From assembly GCF_004210215.2 (NCBI RefSeq), contig NZ_CP067394.1, forward strand, positions 2,418,001 to 2,482,000: a stretch of 64,000 bases of DNA. The letters are read 5' to 3'. A model generated the notes under the pieces. That model was not told the origin of the DNA. It was given only the letters and a program-made list of their open reading frames with translations, and searched no databases. Below are positions 27,192 to 35,287 of this stretch, one piece after another (within the stretch, counting starts at the first letter, position 1; each line of letters begins with the position of its first letter). This stretch comes from Cryobacterium sp. SO1 (lineage in GTDB: Bacteria; Actinomycetota; Actinomycetes; Actinomycetales; Microbacteriaceae). Both the position numbers and the translations under genes were made by a program.

Positions 27192-27536
27192 ATGAAGAGA
27201 ATTTCGTATTGCGGAGATTCGTTCCTGACCACTGATGGGGCCGCGGATGCACTCTTGGCGTTGGTCGTCGCGTTGCCGGACGGGCACGATTCCGAGTTGC
27301 TCGAACTGCCGGCGGTCAACAGCGACGGGGACGAGATGGTCGTCCAGGTTGTGGTCGGACCCGGCAGTGAGCTGCTCAGTGTCCCGGAAGAGTCCACGGC
27401 GGGCGAACCGGATACGCTCGAAACCGTCGCTTACCTGCAGGGTCGCATGCAGACGATCACGCTCCCGCACGATCTCAGCTACCTAGAGGCGTCATCCTTC
27501 GCGGAGTATGAATGGGACTCCCTGTGCGTGCTTTAG
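27192..27536 (+). CDS. Hypothetical acidic protein, 114 aa
   Basis: I do not recognise a family. The sequence starts MKRISYCGDSFLTTDGAADALLALVVALPDG, is acidic and lacks TM or signal segments. Its alternating hydrophobic pattern (EMVVQVVVGPGSELLSVPEE) suggests a small beta-rich fold. A GGGAAG element lies before the ATG at a usable distance, and codon use is like the neighbours. It stands alone between two intergenic regions of 270 and 215 bp in which I see no other gene. Confidence 0.6.
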   Translation: MKRISYCGDSFLTTDGAADALLALVVALPDGHDSELLELPAVNSDGDEMVVQVVVGPGSELLSVPEESTAGEPDTLETVAYLQGRMQTITLPHDLSYLEASSFAEYEWDSLCVL

Positions 27537-27701
27537 GCCGGATGGAACGTGCTCGCGAAGCCGTCAAGAAGGTCACCACGACCGCGTAACCCGACGACAA
27601 CACCGGGCACGACATTTCCCTAAAGAGAAGTCCCTCGTCAAGGGCTTGAGGGTGCGTCCGCTGCGCCCAGAATACGATGACTCACGGCACAACGCGGTTA
27701 C

Positions 27702-27720
27702 TTAGGGTAGGCTTTCCTAT
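27702..27720 (+). promoter_or_regulatory. IdeR/DtxR iron box upstream of the Fe(III) ABC operon
   Basis: The 19-bp site TTAGGGTAGGCTTTCCTAT matches the IdeR/DtxR consensus TTAGGTTAGGCTAACCTAA at 15 positions. It lies 32 bp before the ATG of the substrate-binding protein, where bound Fe-IdeR would block transcription when iron is ample. Confidence 0.85.
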
Positions 27721-27751
27721 TGTTCGCCTTCACCTCGTCACCAAGGGACCC

Positions 27752-28807
27752 ATGAGAACTCTGCCCTCCACTATCGTCGTCACTGCCGCAGCGGCCTCAG
27801 TCGTCCTTGCCCTCTCGGGGTGCGCCGGTTCTGCCGGAACGACGTCCTCGTCGCCGGCGCCGACCGATTCACTGGCCGGCTCAAACCTGACCGTCTACAA
27901 CGCTCAACACGAGGAGCTGACCCAGGAATGGGCTGACGAATTCAGTGCGGAGAGCGGCGTGACGCTCACTCTTCGGAACGGGTCGGACGCCGAACTGGGC
28001 AACCAGATCATCGCGGAGGGCTCAGCCTCCCCGGCCGACGTGTTCCTCACCGAAAACTCCCCGGCAATGTCGCTCGTTGACAACGCGGGCCTGTTGGCCG
28101 ATCTGGACAGCGACGTTCTCGACCAGGTGCCGGATGCCTACAAACCGTCCACCGGAACATGGACCGGCATCGCCGCCCGCTCGACCGTGGTGGTGTACAA
28201 CCCCGCTTTGATCAGTGAGGCGGAGTTGCCGGCATCGCTGGAGGATCTCGCGGACCCGGCCTGGAAGGGCCGTTGGGCTGCGTCGCCGAGCGGCGCGGAC
28301 TTCCAGGCCATCGTGTCGGCCATGCTCGAGCTGAAGGGTGCCGACGCCACGTCGGAGTGGCTCACGGCCATGAAGGCCAACTCCGTCGATTACAAGGGCA
28401 ACAGCACGGTCATGAAGGCGGTCAACGCCGGCGAGATCCCGATGGGCGTGGTTTACCACTACTACTGGTACATCGACCAGGCCGGAACGAAAGAGAACAG
28501 CGCGAACACGGAGCTGCGCTACCTGAAGAACCAAGACCCGGGAGCGTTTGTCAGCGTGTCCGGCGGCGGTGTGCTCGCGTCGAGCAAGAACCAGGCGGCC
28601 GCCCAGGCCTTCGTCAAGTTCATCACGAGCAAGACCGGGCAGGACATCCTCCAGACTGGAACCAGTTTCGAGTACCCGGTCGGCAGCGAGGTGACACCGA
28701 ATCCGGCGTTGCCCGCGCTCGACACATTGGATGCTCCGGTCGTGGACCCGGCCACCCTGAACAGCACCAAGGTCACCGACCTGATGACCGAGGCCGGGAT
28801 CCTCTGA
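27752..28807 (+). CDS. Fe(III) ABC transporter substrate-binding lipoprotein
   Basis: The protein has 351 aa. A signal peptide ends in the lipobox LALSGCAG. The mature part has the periplasmic-binding fold of the FbpA/FutA family: LTVYNAQHEELTQEWADEF, PADVFLTENSPAMSLVDNAGLL, WTGIAARSTVVVYNP, and the late tyrosines in VVYHYYWYID that match the Tyr-based Fe(III) ligands of this family. The ATG at 27752 (AAGGGA upstream) was chosen over one at 27677 because the latter lies upstream of the iron box. The permease follows after 30 bp. Confidence 0.93.
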   Translation: MRTLPSTIVVTAAAASVVLALSGCAGSAGTTSSSPAPTDSLAGSNLTVYNAQHEELTQEWADEFSAESGVTLTLRNGSDAELGNQIIAEGSASPADVFLTENSPAMSLVDNAGLLADLDSDVLDQVPDAYKPSTGTWTGIAARSTVVVYNPALISEAELPASLEDLADPAWKGRWAASPSGADFQAIVSAMLELKGADATSEWLTAMKANSVDYKGNSTVMKAVNAGEIPMGVVYHYYWYIDQAGTKENSANTELRYLKNQDPGAFVSVSGGGVLASSKNQAAAQAFVKFITSKTGQDILQTGTSFEYPVGSEVTPNPALPALDTLDAPVVDPATLNSTKVTDLMTEAGIL

Positions 28808-28837
28808 CCCTGATCGGTAACCTGATCCCGCGAGAGG

Positions 28838-30418
28838 ATGGAAAACGTGACTACGTCGACGGCCCCGCAGGGGCAGCGGCGGCGGATCGCGAGCCCCGGC
28901 TCCAGGCCCTGCGCCCTGCTGCTCGCACTCGTATGCGTAATCGCCGTCGCAGTGCTCGTTCCCGTTGGCTTTGTCGCATCCGTCGTCGCTCAGGTGGGTT
29001 GGCCCACCCTGGCGCCGTTGATCTTCCGGCCCAAGGTGGGCGAACTTCTCGTCAACTCGGTTCTCCTGGTGGTGATCGGAGTTCCCCTCTGCGTGACCAT
29101 CGGCGTCGGCGGGGCATGGCTGGTGGAACGCACGGTCCTGCCGGGACGACGACTGTGGGCGGTTCTGCTCGCCGCTCCCCTGGCCGTGCCGGCCTTCGTC
29201 AGCAGTTACGGCTGGGTCAGCGCCGTGCCGTCTCTCGGGGGGCTGGGCGGGGGCTTGCTGGTGGCCACACTGGCGTATTTCCCCCTCGTCTACCTGCCGG
29301 CTGCCGCGACCATCCGCCGTCTCGACCCGTCTCTGGAAGAAACGGCGCGCAGCCTGGGATACGGCTCCTGGGGTGTGTTCTTCACCGTGGTGCTGCCGCA
29401 ACTCCGTTTGGCGATCTGGGGCGGCGGGCTCGTCGTGGCCCTGCACCTTCTGTCGGAGTATGGTGCGTTTGCCCTGATCCGGTTCGACACCTTCACCACC
29501 GCGATCGTGGTTCAGTATCAGTCGACGTTCGCCGGGCCGGCGGCCAGCGCGCTCGGCGTCGTGCTGGCCATGATCTGCCTGGTGCTTCTGGTTCTCGAAG
29601 CGTCCACCCGGGGTCACGCCCGTTACGCCAAGATCGGCTCGGGAAGCGGCCGGCCGGGCATGCGCCTACCCCTCGGCCTATCTGCGCCCCTCGCCGTGGC
29701 GGCCCTCGGCGCACTGGTCATGCTGTCGTTGGGCGTTCCACTGGCCAGCCTCTGGCGGTGGCTGATCGCCGGAGGAGCCGCCGCCTGGGTCCAGCCTGAG
29801 CTGGGCACCGCCGTCGTGCAGACGATGCTCCTCGCCGGAGGCGGCGCAGCGGCGGCAATCGCCGTGGCGATGCCGGTGGCCTGGCTCGCGGTGCGCCAGC
29901 CCGGACGCATCGCCCGCACCCTCGAGGGCGCCACCTACGTGTCCAGCAGCTTGCCGGCCATCATCGTGGCGCTGGCCCTGGTCACGGTGACCCTGCGGAC
30001 GGTGCCGGCGCTGTATCAGACAACGTGGACGGTCGTCTTCGCGTATGTGATCATCTTCATGCCTCGAGCACTGGTCAGCCTCAGGTCCGGGCTCGCGCAG
30101 GCGCCGATCGCTCTCGAAGAGGCCGCGAGGGCGCTGGGGCGCTCGCCGATGGTCGCCCGCATCCACGTCACCCTTCCGCTCATCCTGCCGGCTATCGGCG
30201 CCGGCGCGGCTCTCGTCGGACTCGGCGCGGCAAACGAACTCACCGCCACCCTCCTCCTGGCGCCCAACGGCACGAGAACGCTGGCGACGCAATTCTGGTC
30301 GGCCAGCTCCGCCGTGGCCTATGCGAACGCCGCACCGTACGCGGTCCTGCTCATCCTCCTCGCCGCGCCAGCCGTAGCGATTCTCTTCACCCAGTCCAGA
30401 AAGCGGGAGCGCGGATGA
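28838..30418 (+). CDS. Fe(III) ABC transporter permease (FbpB-type, fused double unit)
   Basis: The protein has 526 aa and about 12 TM helices in two homologous halves, as in FbpB/SfuB permeases. Each half carries the EAA loop: SLEETARSLGYGSWGVFFTVVLPQL in the first and ALEEAARALGRSPMVARIHVTLPL in the second, both contact points for the ATPase. The ATG at 28838 follows GAGAGG. The stop overlaps the ATPase start by ATGA. It moves iron delivered by the preceding lipoprotein across the plasma membrane. Confidence 0.93.
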   Translation: MENVTTSTAPQGQRRRIASPGSRPCALLLALVCVIAVAVLVPVGFVASVVAQVGWPTLAPLIFRPKVGELLVNSVLLVVIGVPLCVTIGVGGAWLVERTVLPGRRLWAVLLAAPLAVPAFVSSYGWVSAVPSLGGLGGGLLVATLAYFPLVYLPAAATIRRLDPSLEETARSLGYGSWGVFFTVVLPQLRLAIWGGGLVVALHLLSEYGAFALIRFDTFTTAIVVQYQSTFAGPAASALGVVLAMICLVLLVLEASTRGHARYAKIGSGSGRPGMRLPLGLSAPLAVAALGALVMLSLGVPLASLWRWLIAGGAAAWVQPELGTAVVQTMLLAGGGAAAAIAVAMPVAWLAVRQPGRIARTLEGATYVSSSLPAIIVALALVTVTLRTVPALYQTTWTVVFAYVIIFMPRALVSLRSGLAQAPIALEEAARALGRSPMVARIHVTLPLILPAIGAGAALVGLGAANELTATLLLAPNGTRTLATQFWSASSAVAYANAAPYAVLLILLAAPAVAILFTQSRKRERG

Positions 30419-31473
30419 CGTCCCTCACCATCGAACAGGTCTCCAAGAGCCTCGGCGGATCACCCGTTCTGCGCGCCGTGTCACTGTCGTTGGAGGCCGG
30501 CAGCCGGCTGGCCGTGGTGGGCGCATCGGGAAGCGGCAAGAGCACCCTGCTGCGACTGATCGCCGGCTTCGACCGGCCTGACAGCGGAAGCGTGCTCATC
30601 GACGATTCCCTCGTCTCCGATGACACCGTGTTCGTGCCGGCGCATCTCCGCGGCATCGGCTACGTCGCCCAGGATGGCGCTCTCTTCCCGCACCTCACCG
30701 TGGCGCAGAACATCCGTTTCGGCCTTCGAGGCCCTCAACGCCGGGGCCACGAGGCGGATGCCGCGGCCGAGCTCGTCGGACTCGATGTGCGCCTGCTGAA
30801 GCGCTACCCCCATGAGCTCTCCGGAGGCCAGCAACAGCGGGTGGCGCTGGCCCGCGCACTGGCTCCGGGACCGCGGATCCTACTGCTGGACGAACCGTTC
30901 AGCGCCCTGGACTCCGGATTGCGCAACCAGACCCGGCATGCCGTCGTGGAGGCGGTCGAACTCACCGGCACCACGACGGTGCTCGTCACCCACGACCAGG
31001 CCGAGGCGCTCTCGTTCGGTCAGCAGATCGCCGTGATCTCCGGCGGCCGGATCGATCAGGCGGGCTCGCCCATCCAGGTGTTCCAGAATCCGTCCAGTCC
31101 CCAAACCGCGGACTTTCTCGGCGACGCCATCTTCGTGCCGTGTCAGGTGCAGGGGGCGATTGCCGAGAGTGCGCTGGGGCGGCTGAATGTCGCCTACGAC
31201 CACCGCGCCGGCGGAGGCGAGGCCCGCGCCCTGCTGCGGCCGACACAACTGAGCCTGGATTTGAACCCTGACCGCACCAACGCGGTGATCGTGCGCTCGT
31301 CGTTCAGCGGTTCGACCGTGCGACTTGACCTTCGGCTGACCGATCCGGGCGCAACCACCGACTCCGTGCTCACCTTCGATCTCATGACAGCCCATCCGGA
31401 CGGGTATTCGGTCGGCACTGCCGTTGCCCTCTCCGCGGCCGGAGCCGTGGGCGTCTACTCGCCCGCTCGCTGA
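30415..31473 (+). CDS. Fe(III) ABC transporter ATP-binding protein (FbpC-type)
   Basis: The protein has 352 aa. The ABC domain has Walker A GASGSGKST, Q-loop YVAQDGALF, signature LSGGQQQR, Walker B ILLLDEPFSALD and the switch His in LVTHDQAEAL. A C-terminal TOBE-like region of about 100 residues follows, as in FbpC. The start ATG at 30415 overlaps the permease stop, so the three genes form one operon under the iron box at 27702-27720. After the stop, 31474-31684 contains no recognisable gene. Confidence 0.94.
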   Translation: MTSLTIEQVSKSLGGSPVLRAVSLSLEAGSRLAVVGASGSGKSTLLRLIAGFDRPDSGSVLIDDSLVSDDTVFVPAHLRGIGYVAQDGALFPHLTVAQNIRFGLRGPQRRGHEADAAAELVGLDVRLLKRYPHELSGGQQQRVALARALAPGPRILLLDEPFSALDSGLRNQTRHAVVEAVELTGTTTVLVTHDQAEALSFGQQIAVISGGRIDQAGSPIQVFQNPSSPQTADFLGDAIFVPCQVQGAIAESALGRLNVAYDHRAGGGEARALLRPTQLSLDLNPDRTNAVIVRSSFSGSTVRLDLRLTDPGATTDSVLTFDLMTAHPDGYSVGTAVALSAAGAVGVYSPAR

Positions 31474-31684
31474 GGTCGGTACCCGGCTATCCTCTGTGAC
31501 ACTCCCAGCGCTGACGCCTGACCTGCCGCCGTCAGCTCGGCTGATGCGTCTAATCGCTGCCGCAATGACCAAAGGGACCAGCAGGGCGATCGCCATCCGT
31601 CTGGCTGGCTCTATGGCCCGCACTCGCGCTGGTGATCATCGGCGCCTAACCGCGGGCAGATCTATGGATCACAGCGTCTTCGAT

Positions 31685-31715
31685 TTGACCCTGTCCCTAG
31701 GACATGGGTTTGGAT
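31685..31715 (+). promoter_or_regulatory. MerR-type promoter site 1 (beta-lactamase)
   Basis: A -35 TTGACC is followed by one base and the dyad TGTCC-CTA-GGACA (31692-31704). A -10 TTGGAT lies after a 19-bp spacer, the long spacing typical of MerR-activated promoters. The predicted transcription start is at about 31721-31722, the beta-lactamase ATG itself, implying a leaderless mRNA. Confidence 0.6.
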
Positions 31716-31721
31716 GGGCTA

Positions 31722-32657
31722 ATGATCTCTCCGATTCCCCGATACCTGCGAGCACAGTTCGCGATCGTCGCTCTTTCCGGGCTGGTGCTCACCGGATGCG
31801 CATCGACCTCCCCGTCAACGGACGCGAGCTCGGTGCCGCCGGGCGCGCCCCCGGCACAGCCCGTCGACGGCGCCGCGGAATTCACCTCACTCGAGGCGAC
31901 GTACGACGCACGCCTGGGTGTTTATGCATTGGATACCGGAACGGGCAGTGAGGTCTCCTGGAGAGACGATGAACGATTTGCGTACGCGTCCACTATCAAG
32001 GCGATGGCCGCTGCTGCTCTCCTCGACACGGTGGGGCTGGCCGGATTGGCGACCCCGGTGCCGATCGAAGAGTCGGACATCGTGCCGTACTCCCCGGTCA
32101 CCGAGCCCCGGGTCGGCGGCTCGATGACACTGGGCGAGATCGCTCACGCCGCGATGACCGTCAGCGACAACACCGCGGCGAACCTCATGTTCGAGGCACT
32201 TGATGGACCCGCCGCCCTCGACGCGGACTTGAGCGGCCTCGGCGACGACACAACCGTCGTGTCCCGCACCGAACCTGACCTGAACGAGGCAGTACCCGGG
32301 GACGATCGGGACACGACCACGCCGAGAGCGTTCGCCACGAACCTCAACGCATACCTGTTCGGAGAGCAACTGAGCGGCGAGGAGAAAGCACAGCTGGAGA
32401 CGTGGCTGACAGGTACTCAGACGGGCGACACGCTGGTTCGCGCCGACCTTCCCGCAGACTGGGTAGTTGGTGACAAATCCGGTTCGGGCGGCTACGGCAC
32501 CCGCAATGATCTTGCCCTCATCCGCCCGCCCGGTCGGGCACCCATCATCATCTCGGTCATGTCCAGCAAAGCCGAGCCGGATGCCGAGTCCGACGACAAA
32601 CTCATAGCTGAAGCCGCTGCTGCCGCGATGGTCGCCCTCGATGCCGTGAATGACTGA
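31722..32657 (+). CDS. Class A beta-lactamase, lipoprotein
   Basis: The predicted protein has 311 aa, with a lipobox LVLTGC (Cys26) and a Ser/Pro/Thr-rich tether. All class A motifs are visible: S90-T-I-K93 (Ambler S70xxK73), S148-D-N150 (S130DN132), E184-P-D-L-N188 (E166xxLN170) and K252-S-G254 (K234SG). It should therefore be a catalytically competent serine hydrolase on the outer face of the membrane; the drug spectrum cannot be told. The ATG at 31722 is preferred to 31704, which lies inside the promoter dyad. Control by the MerR-type site just upstream is inferred. Confidence 0.93.
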   Translation: MISPIPRYLRAQFAIVALSGLVLTGCASTSPSTDASSVPPGAPPAQPVDGAAEFTSLEATYDARLGVYALDTGTGSEVSWRDDERFAYASTIKAMAAAALLDTVGLAGLATPVPIEESDIVPYSPVTEPRVGGSMTLGEIAHAAMTVSDNTAANLMFEALDGPAALDADLSGLGDDTTVVSRTEPDLNEAVPGDDRDTTTPRAFATNLNAYLFGEQLSGEEKAQLETWLTGTQTGDTLVRADLPADWVVGDKSGSGGYGTRNDLALIRPPGRAPIIISVMSSKAEPDAESDDKLIAEAAAAAMVALDAVND

Positions 32658-32720
32658 ACGATAGGCGCAAACGGACGACTGGGGGCGCTGAATGTGCTCC
32701 GAGAGGAGCTACGCTCGGCG

Positions 32721-32736
32721 CCGGACTGTGGTCCGG
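32721..32736 (+). terminator. Possible hairpin after the beta-lactamase gene
   Basis: CCGGAC, loop TGTG and GTCCGG form a perfect 6-bp stem 63 bp past the stop. No T-tract follows, so termination is only possible. The rest of 32658-32832 shows no gene. Confidence 0.3.
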
Positions 32737-32832
32737 GCAACAGCTCTTCGCCCGTCGGCACACCCGTCAGCATCTGTTCGGTAGGTTGTCGCGCACCGCG
32801 AACGCGTCGAGGCCGGGGACTTGCGACCGGGC

Positions 32833-32863
32833 TTGACTGTGTCCCTAGGACATGGTCTTGACT
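32833..32863 (+). promoter_or_regulatory. MerR-type promoter site 2 (GPP34 gene)
   Basis: TTGACT, one base, then TGTCC-CTA-GGACA at 32840-32852: the same geometry as the site before the beta-lactamase. The -10 region is weak (TTGACT at 32858-32863). It lies about 95 bp before the likely GTG start at 32945. Confidence 0.55.
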
Positions 32864-32944
32864 GTGTTCACTACCGAAAGTGGAGGGCACAATGCTTGGG
32901 ACGAGAACTTTGCATGCGCACAGCGCCATCGACGGAAGGATGAA

Positions 32945-33664
32945 GTGAGCGACGACGACGCCCATGTCCAGCCGGATGGCACGGCTGCCAACGTATCCGG
33001 CGAGGCGACCCTCCCCGAGGCCCTCATGCTACTTCTGTTCGACCCCCGGAACGGAACCATCGCCGGTGAGGGGCTGCCCCTGATGTATACCCTCGGCGGA
33101 GCGGTGCTCACCGAACTCGCTCTCCGAAAGCACATTGAACTCGACGGTAAGCGCAGCGTGCGCGCTGTCGGGGACGCTCCCGCGGATCCCCTCCTGGGAG
33201 GAGCCTGGGACCGCATACCGACTACTGCGAGAGGCATGAGATCGCTCGTGATCGACATCGGCACCCGGTCGCGGGAGCCCACGTTGAACCGGCTCGTGGA
33301 CCGGGGGGAAATCCGCCGGGTTCCGCGCCGTTTTCTCGGGCTCTTTCCGACTCATGCGCTTGAGGGCGGCGACACCGATACACGGGAAGGCCTGCTCGGT
33401 CCCGTTCGGGCGGCGCTGGTCGACGGCGCCGCGACTGATGGCCGCACAGCTGCGCTCATCGCGCTACTCTCGGCGAGCAATAGCCTCCCCGCGATGCACG
33501 CCGACATTCCGTGGTCGGGTAGCATCTACACCCGGGGCAAGGAGTTCGAACGCGGCGAGTGGGGCGCCAAGGCCGCTTCGGACATCATCGTTGCCTCCCT
33601 CGTCGCGCAGGTCGTGTCCACAGCGTTCGCGACGACCGTGGCCACGCTGGCGCGTCCGGACTGA
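32945..33664 (+). CDS. GPP34 (GOLPH3/Vps74-like) family protein
   Basis: The protein has 239 aa. The family core is LPEALMLLLFDPRNGTIAG, then MYTLGGAVLTELALRKHIELD, and a C-terminal helical part ending SDIIVASLVAQVVSTAF. In eukaryotes GOLPH3 binds PI4P; actinobacterial members are widespread but without known function, and a membrane-phospholipid-binding role is only inferred. The GTG at 32945 has GGAAGGA upstream; an ATG at 32852 would lie inside the promoter dyad. It shares a MerR-style promoter with the beta-lactamase. Confidence 0.85.
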   Translation: MSDDDAHVQPDGTAANVSGEATLPEALMLLLFDPRNGTIAGEGLPLMYTLGGAVLTELALRKHIELDGKRSVRAVGDAPADPLLGGAWDRIPTTARGMRSLVIDIGTRSREPTLNRLVDRGEIRRVPRRFLGLFPTHALEGGDTDTREGLLGPVRAALVDGAATDGRTAALIALLSASNSLPAMHADIPWSGSIYTRGKEFERGEWGAKAASDIIVASLVAQVVSTAFATTVATLARPD

Positions 33665-33777
33665 GCGTTCAAGAACCCGCTTGCGGTCGAGTAGATGATC
33701 CGGCGTCATGGCTGATTCGGAGAAGTGACGTGGTTCGCCGGCATCTCGCGCGAGACACAGTTCATGAGATGACGTGA

Positions 33778-34275
33778 TCAGGCCGACCGCGTGCGGCGTG
33801 CATAAGCGCGCGCCTTCATCCGATTGCCGCAGGTGGTCATCGAGCACCATTTCGCGCTGCCCGGGCGGCTGTGATCTACGAGGAAGAGGTTGCATTCGAC
33901 GTTGGCGCATGGCCGCAAGCGGCCCGGGTGTTTCTCTACGATGTCTGACCAGGCGATAAGGACCCGGACGGCGAGCAGATCCTCTGCAGGTGCACGCACC
34001 TCCCACCTGACCCCGGCAAGAGTCACCTGGGGAGTGCGCACGACCTGGTTCAGCACGGCGGCGAGCGCAGCGACATCGGCGTCCGCCGGGTTCCGGATCA
34101 CTGCGTGCAACGCCGCTCGCACCCGGCGAAGTCGAGAGACCTCAGGCGACGAGCCTGAACCTCCCAGGCGACGGGCGAAGGTGCCACCGGCAACGCCATC
34201 AAGCTCGTCGATGACCGATCCGTCGACAACCGGCGCGCTGTTCAGCACTGCCAGCAACAGGTCTTCATCGGTCAC
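33778..34275 (-). CDS. CGNR zinc-finger regulator
   Basis: The protein has 165 aa. An ABATE-like N-terminal domain is followed by the treble-clef zinc finger CANVECNLFLVDHSR and WCSMTTCGNRMKARAYARR, which includes the eponymous CGNR. These are small DNA-binding regulators usually encoded next to the enzyme they control. It is divergent from the alpha/beta hydrolase at 34363, with about 85 bp of shared promoter region. Of two GTG codons at 34281 and 34275, the second has GGAGA at the proper distance. Confidence 0.9.
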   Translation of the reverse strand: MTDEDLLLAVLNSAPVVDGSVIDELDGVAGGTFARRLGGSGSSPEVSRLRRVRAALHAVIRNPADADVAALAAVLNQVVRTPQVTLAGVRWEVRAPAEDLLAVRVLIAWSDIVEKHPGRLRPCANVECNLFLVDHSRPGSAKWCSMTTCGNRMKARAYARRTRSA

Positions 34276-34362
34276 GGTCACTCTCCATCATCCATCCTGT
34301 GCACTGCGCTACACCTATGCTAGCGTCTCAATAACCACTAAAACAATCCAAGGGGGTTAATC

Positions 34363-35223
34363 ATGGTTACTGTCCACTACAGCACTGTCTCGGTCGACGG
34401 TCTCGACGTCTTCTGGCGCGAAGCCGGTCAGACCGACGCCCCGGTACTCCTCCTGCTGCACGGATACCCGACGAGTTCGCACATGTTCCGCCACCTCATC
34501 CCGCTGCTGGCCGACCGCTACCGAGTCATCGCTCCCGATCACATCGGCTTCGGCCGCTCGTCAGCACCGTCCGTCGACAACTTCGACTACACCTTCGACG
34601 CGCTGACCGCTGTAACACAGAGGTTTCTCAAAACGATAGGCGTGCAAAAGTACACGATTTATGTGCAGGACTACGGCGCCCCGATCGGCTGGCGCCTCGC
34701 CCTCGCCGATCCCGCAGCCGTGGAGGGTGTCATCTCGCAGAATGGCAACGCCTATGAAGAGGGCTTTGTCCCCGAGTTCTGGGACGCGATCTGGGCCGAC
34801 GCGGCCGAACAGACGACGGAAACACGGGATGCATTGCGTCCAGCCCTTGAGCGCACGGCCGTCGAGTGGCAATACCTTCACGGCGTCCCCGATCCCACGA
34901 CCGTCGACCCCGATGCCTGGGAGCACGCCCTCGCACTTCTGGGCCGCCCGGGACTGGACCTCGTGCAGCTTGCACTCTTTAGGGACTACGTGAGCAACCG
35001 CGCACTGTACCCCGCACTTCACGAGTGGCTGCGATCATCCAGGGTGCCCGTTCTGGCGGTTTGGGGCCGGAATGACGAGATCTTCGCCGCGGCCGGCGCC
35101 GAGGCGTTCAGCCACGATGCCCCGCACGCTCGGATCGAGCTCGTCGACGGTGGCCACTTCCTCCTCGAATCCGACCTGGATCAGGTGGCTGACACTATTC
35201 TCGAGTGGCGCCAGGAGTTCTAA
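34363..35223 (+). CDS. Alpha/beta hydrolase (haloalkane dehalogenase/epoxide hydrolase-like)
   Basis: The protein has 286 aa. The oxyanion motif HGYPTSS is at 33-39. The nucleophile elbow VQDYGAP places an Asp (103) where esterases have Ser, as in haloalkane dehalogenases and epoxide hydrolases. Further elements are the acid in WGRNDEIF and the His in DGGHFLLES. A cap domain spans about 130-215. No signal peptide is present, so it is cytoplasmic. AAGGGGG precedes the ATG. The divergent CGNR regulator is the probable controller. The real substrate (halide, epoxide or ester) is unresolved. Confidence 0.9.
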   Translation: MVTVHYSTVSVDGLDVFWREAGQTDAPVLLLLHGYPTSSHMFRHLIPLLADRYRVIAPDHIGFGRSSAPSVDNFDYTFDALTAVTQRFLKTIGVQKYTIYVQDYGAPIGWRLALADPAAVEGVISQNGNAYEEGFVPEFWDAIWADAAEQTTETRDALRPALERTAVEWQYLHGVPDPTTVDPDAWEHALALLGRPGLDLVQLALFRDYVSNRALYPALHEWLRSSRVPVLAVWGRNDEIFAAAGAEAFSHDAPHARIELVDGGHFLLESDLDQVADTILEWRQEF

Positions 35224-35287
35224 CCGCCCCACGCCCGGGCAAACGCTAATCCGATCTCTTGCCAGATTTCTTGCCCAGGCTCGTAAA

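Noticed and set aside
31474..31684. A divergent regulator gene expected beside MerR-type promoter 1.
   Set aside because: All frames on the minus strand have early stops or non-domain sequence; only a short hydrophobic run (MAIALLVPLVIAAAI) is present and is not convincing.
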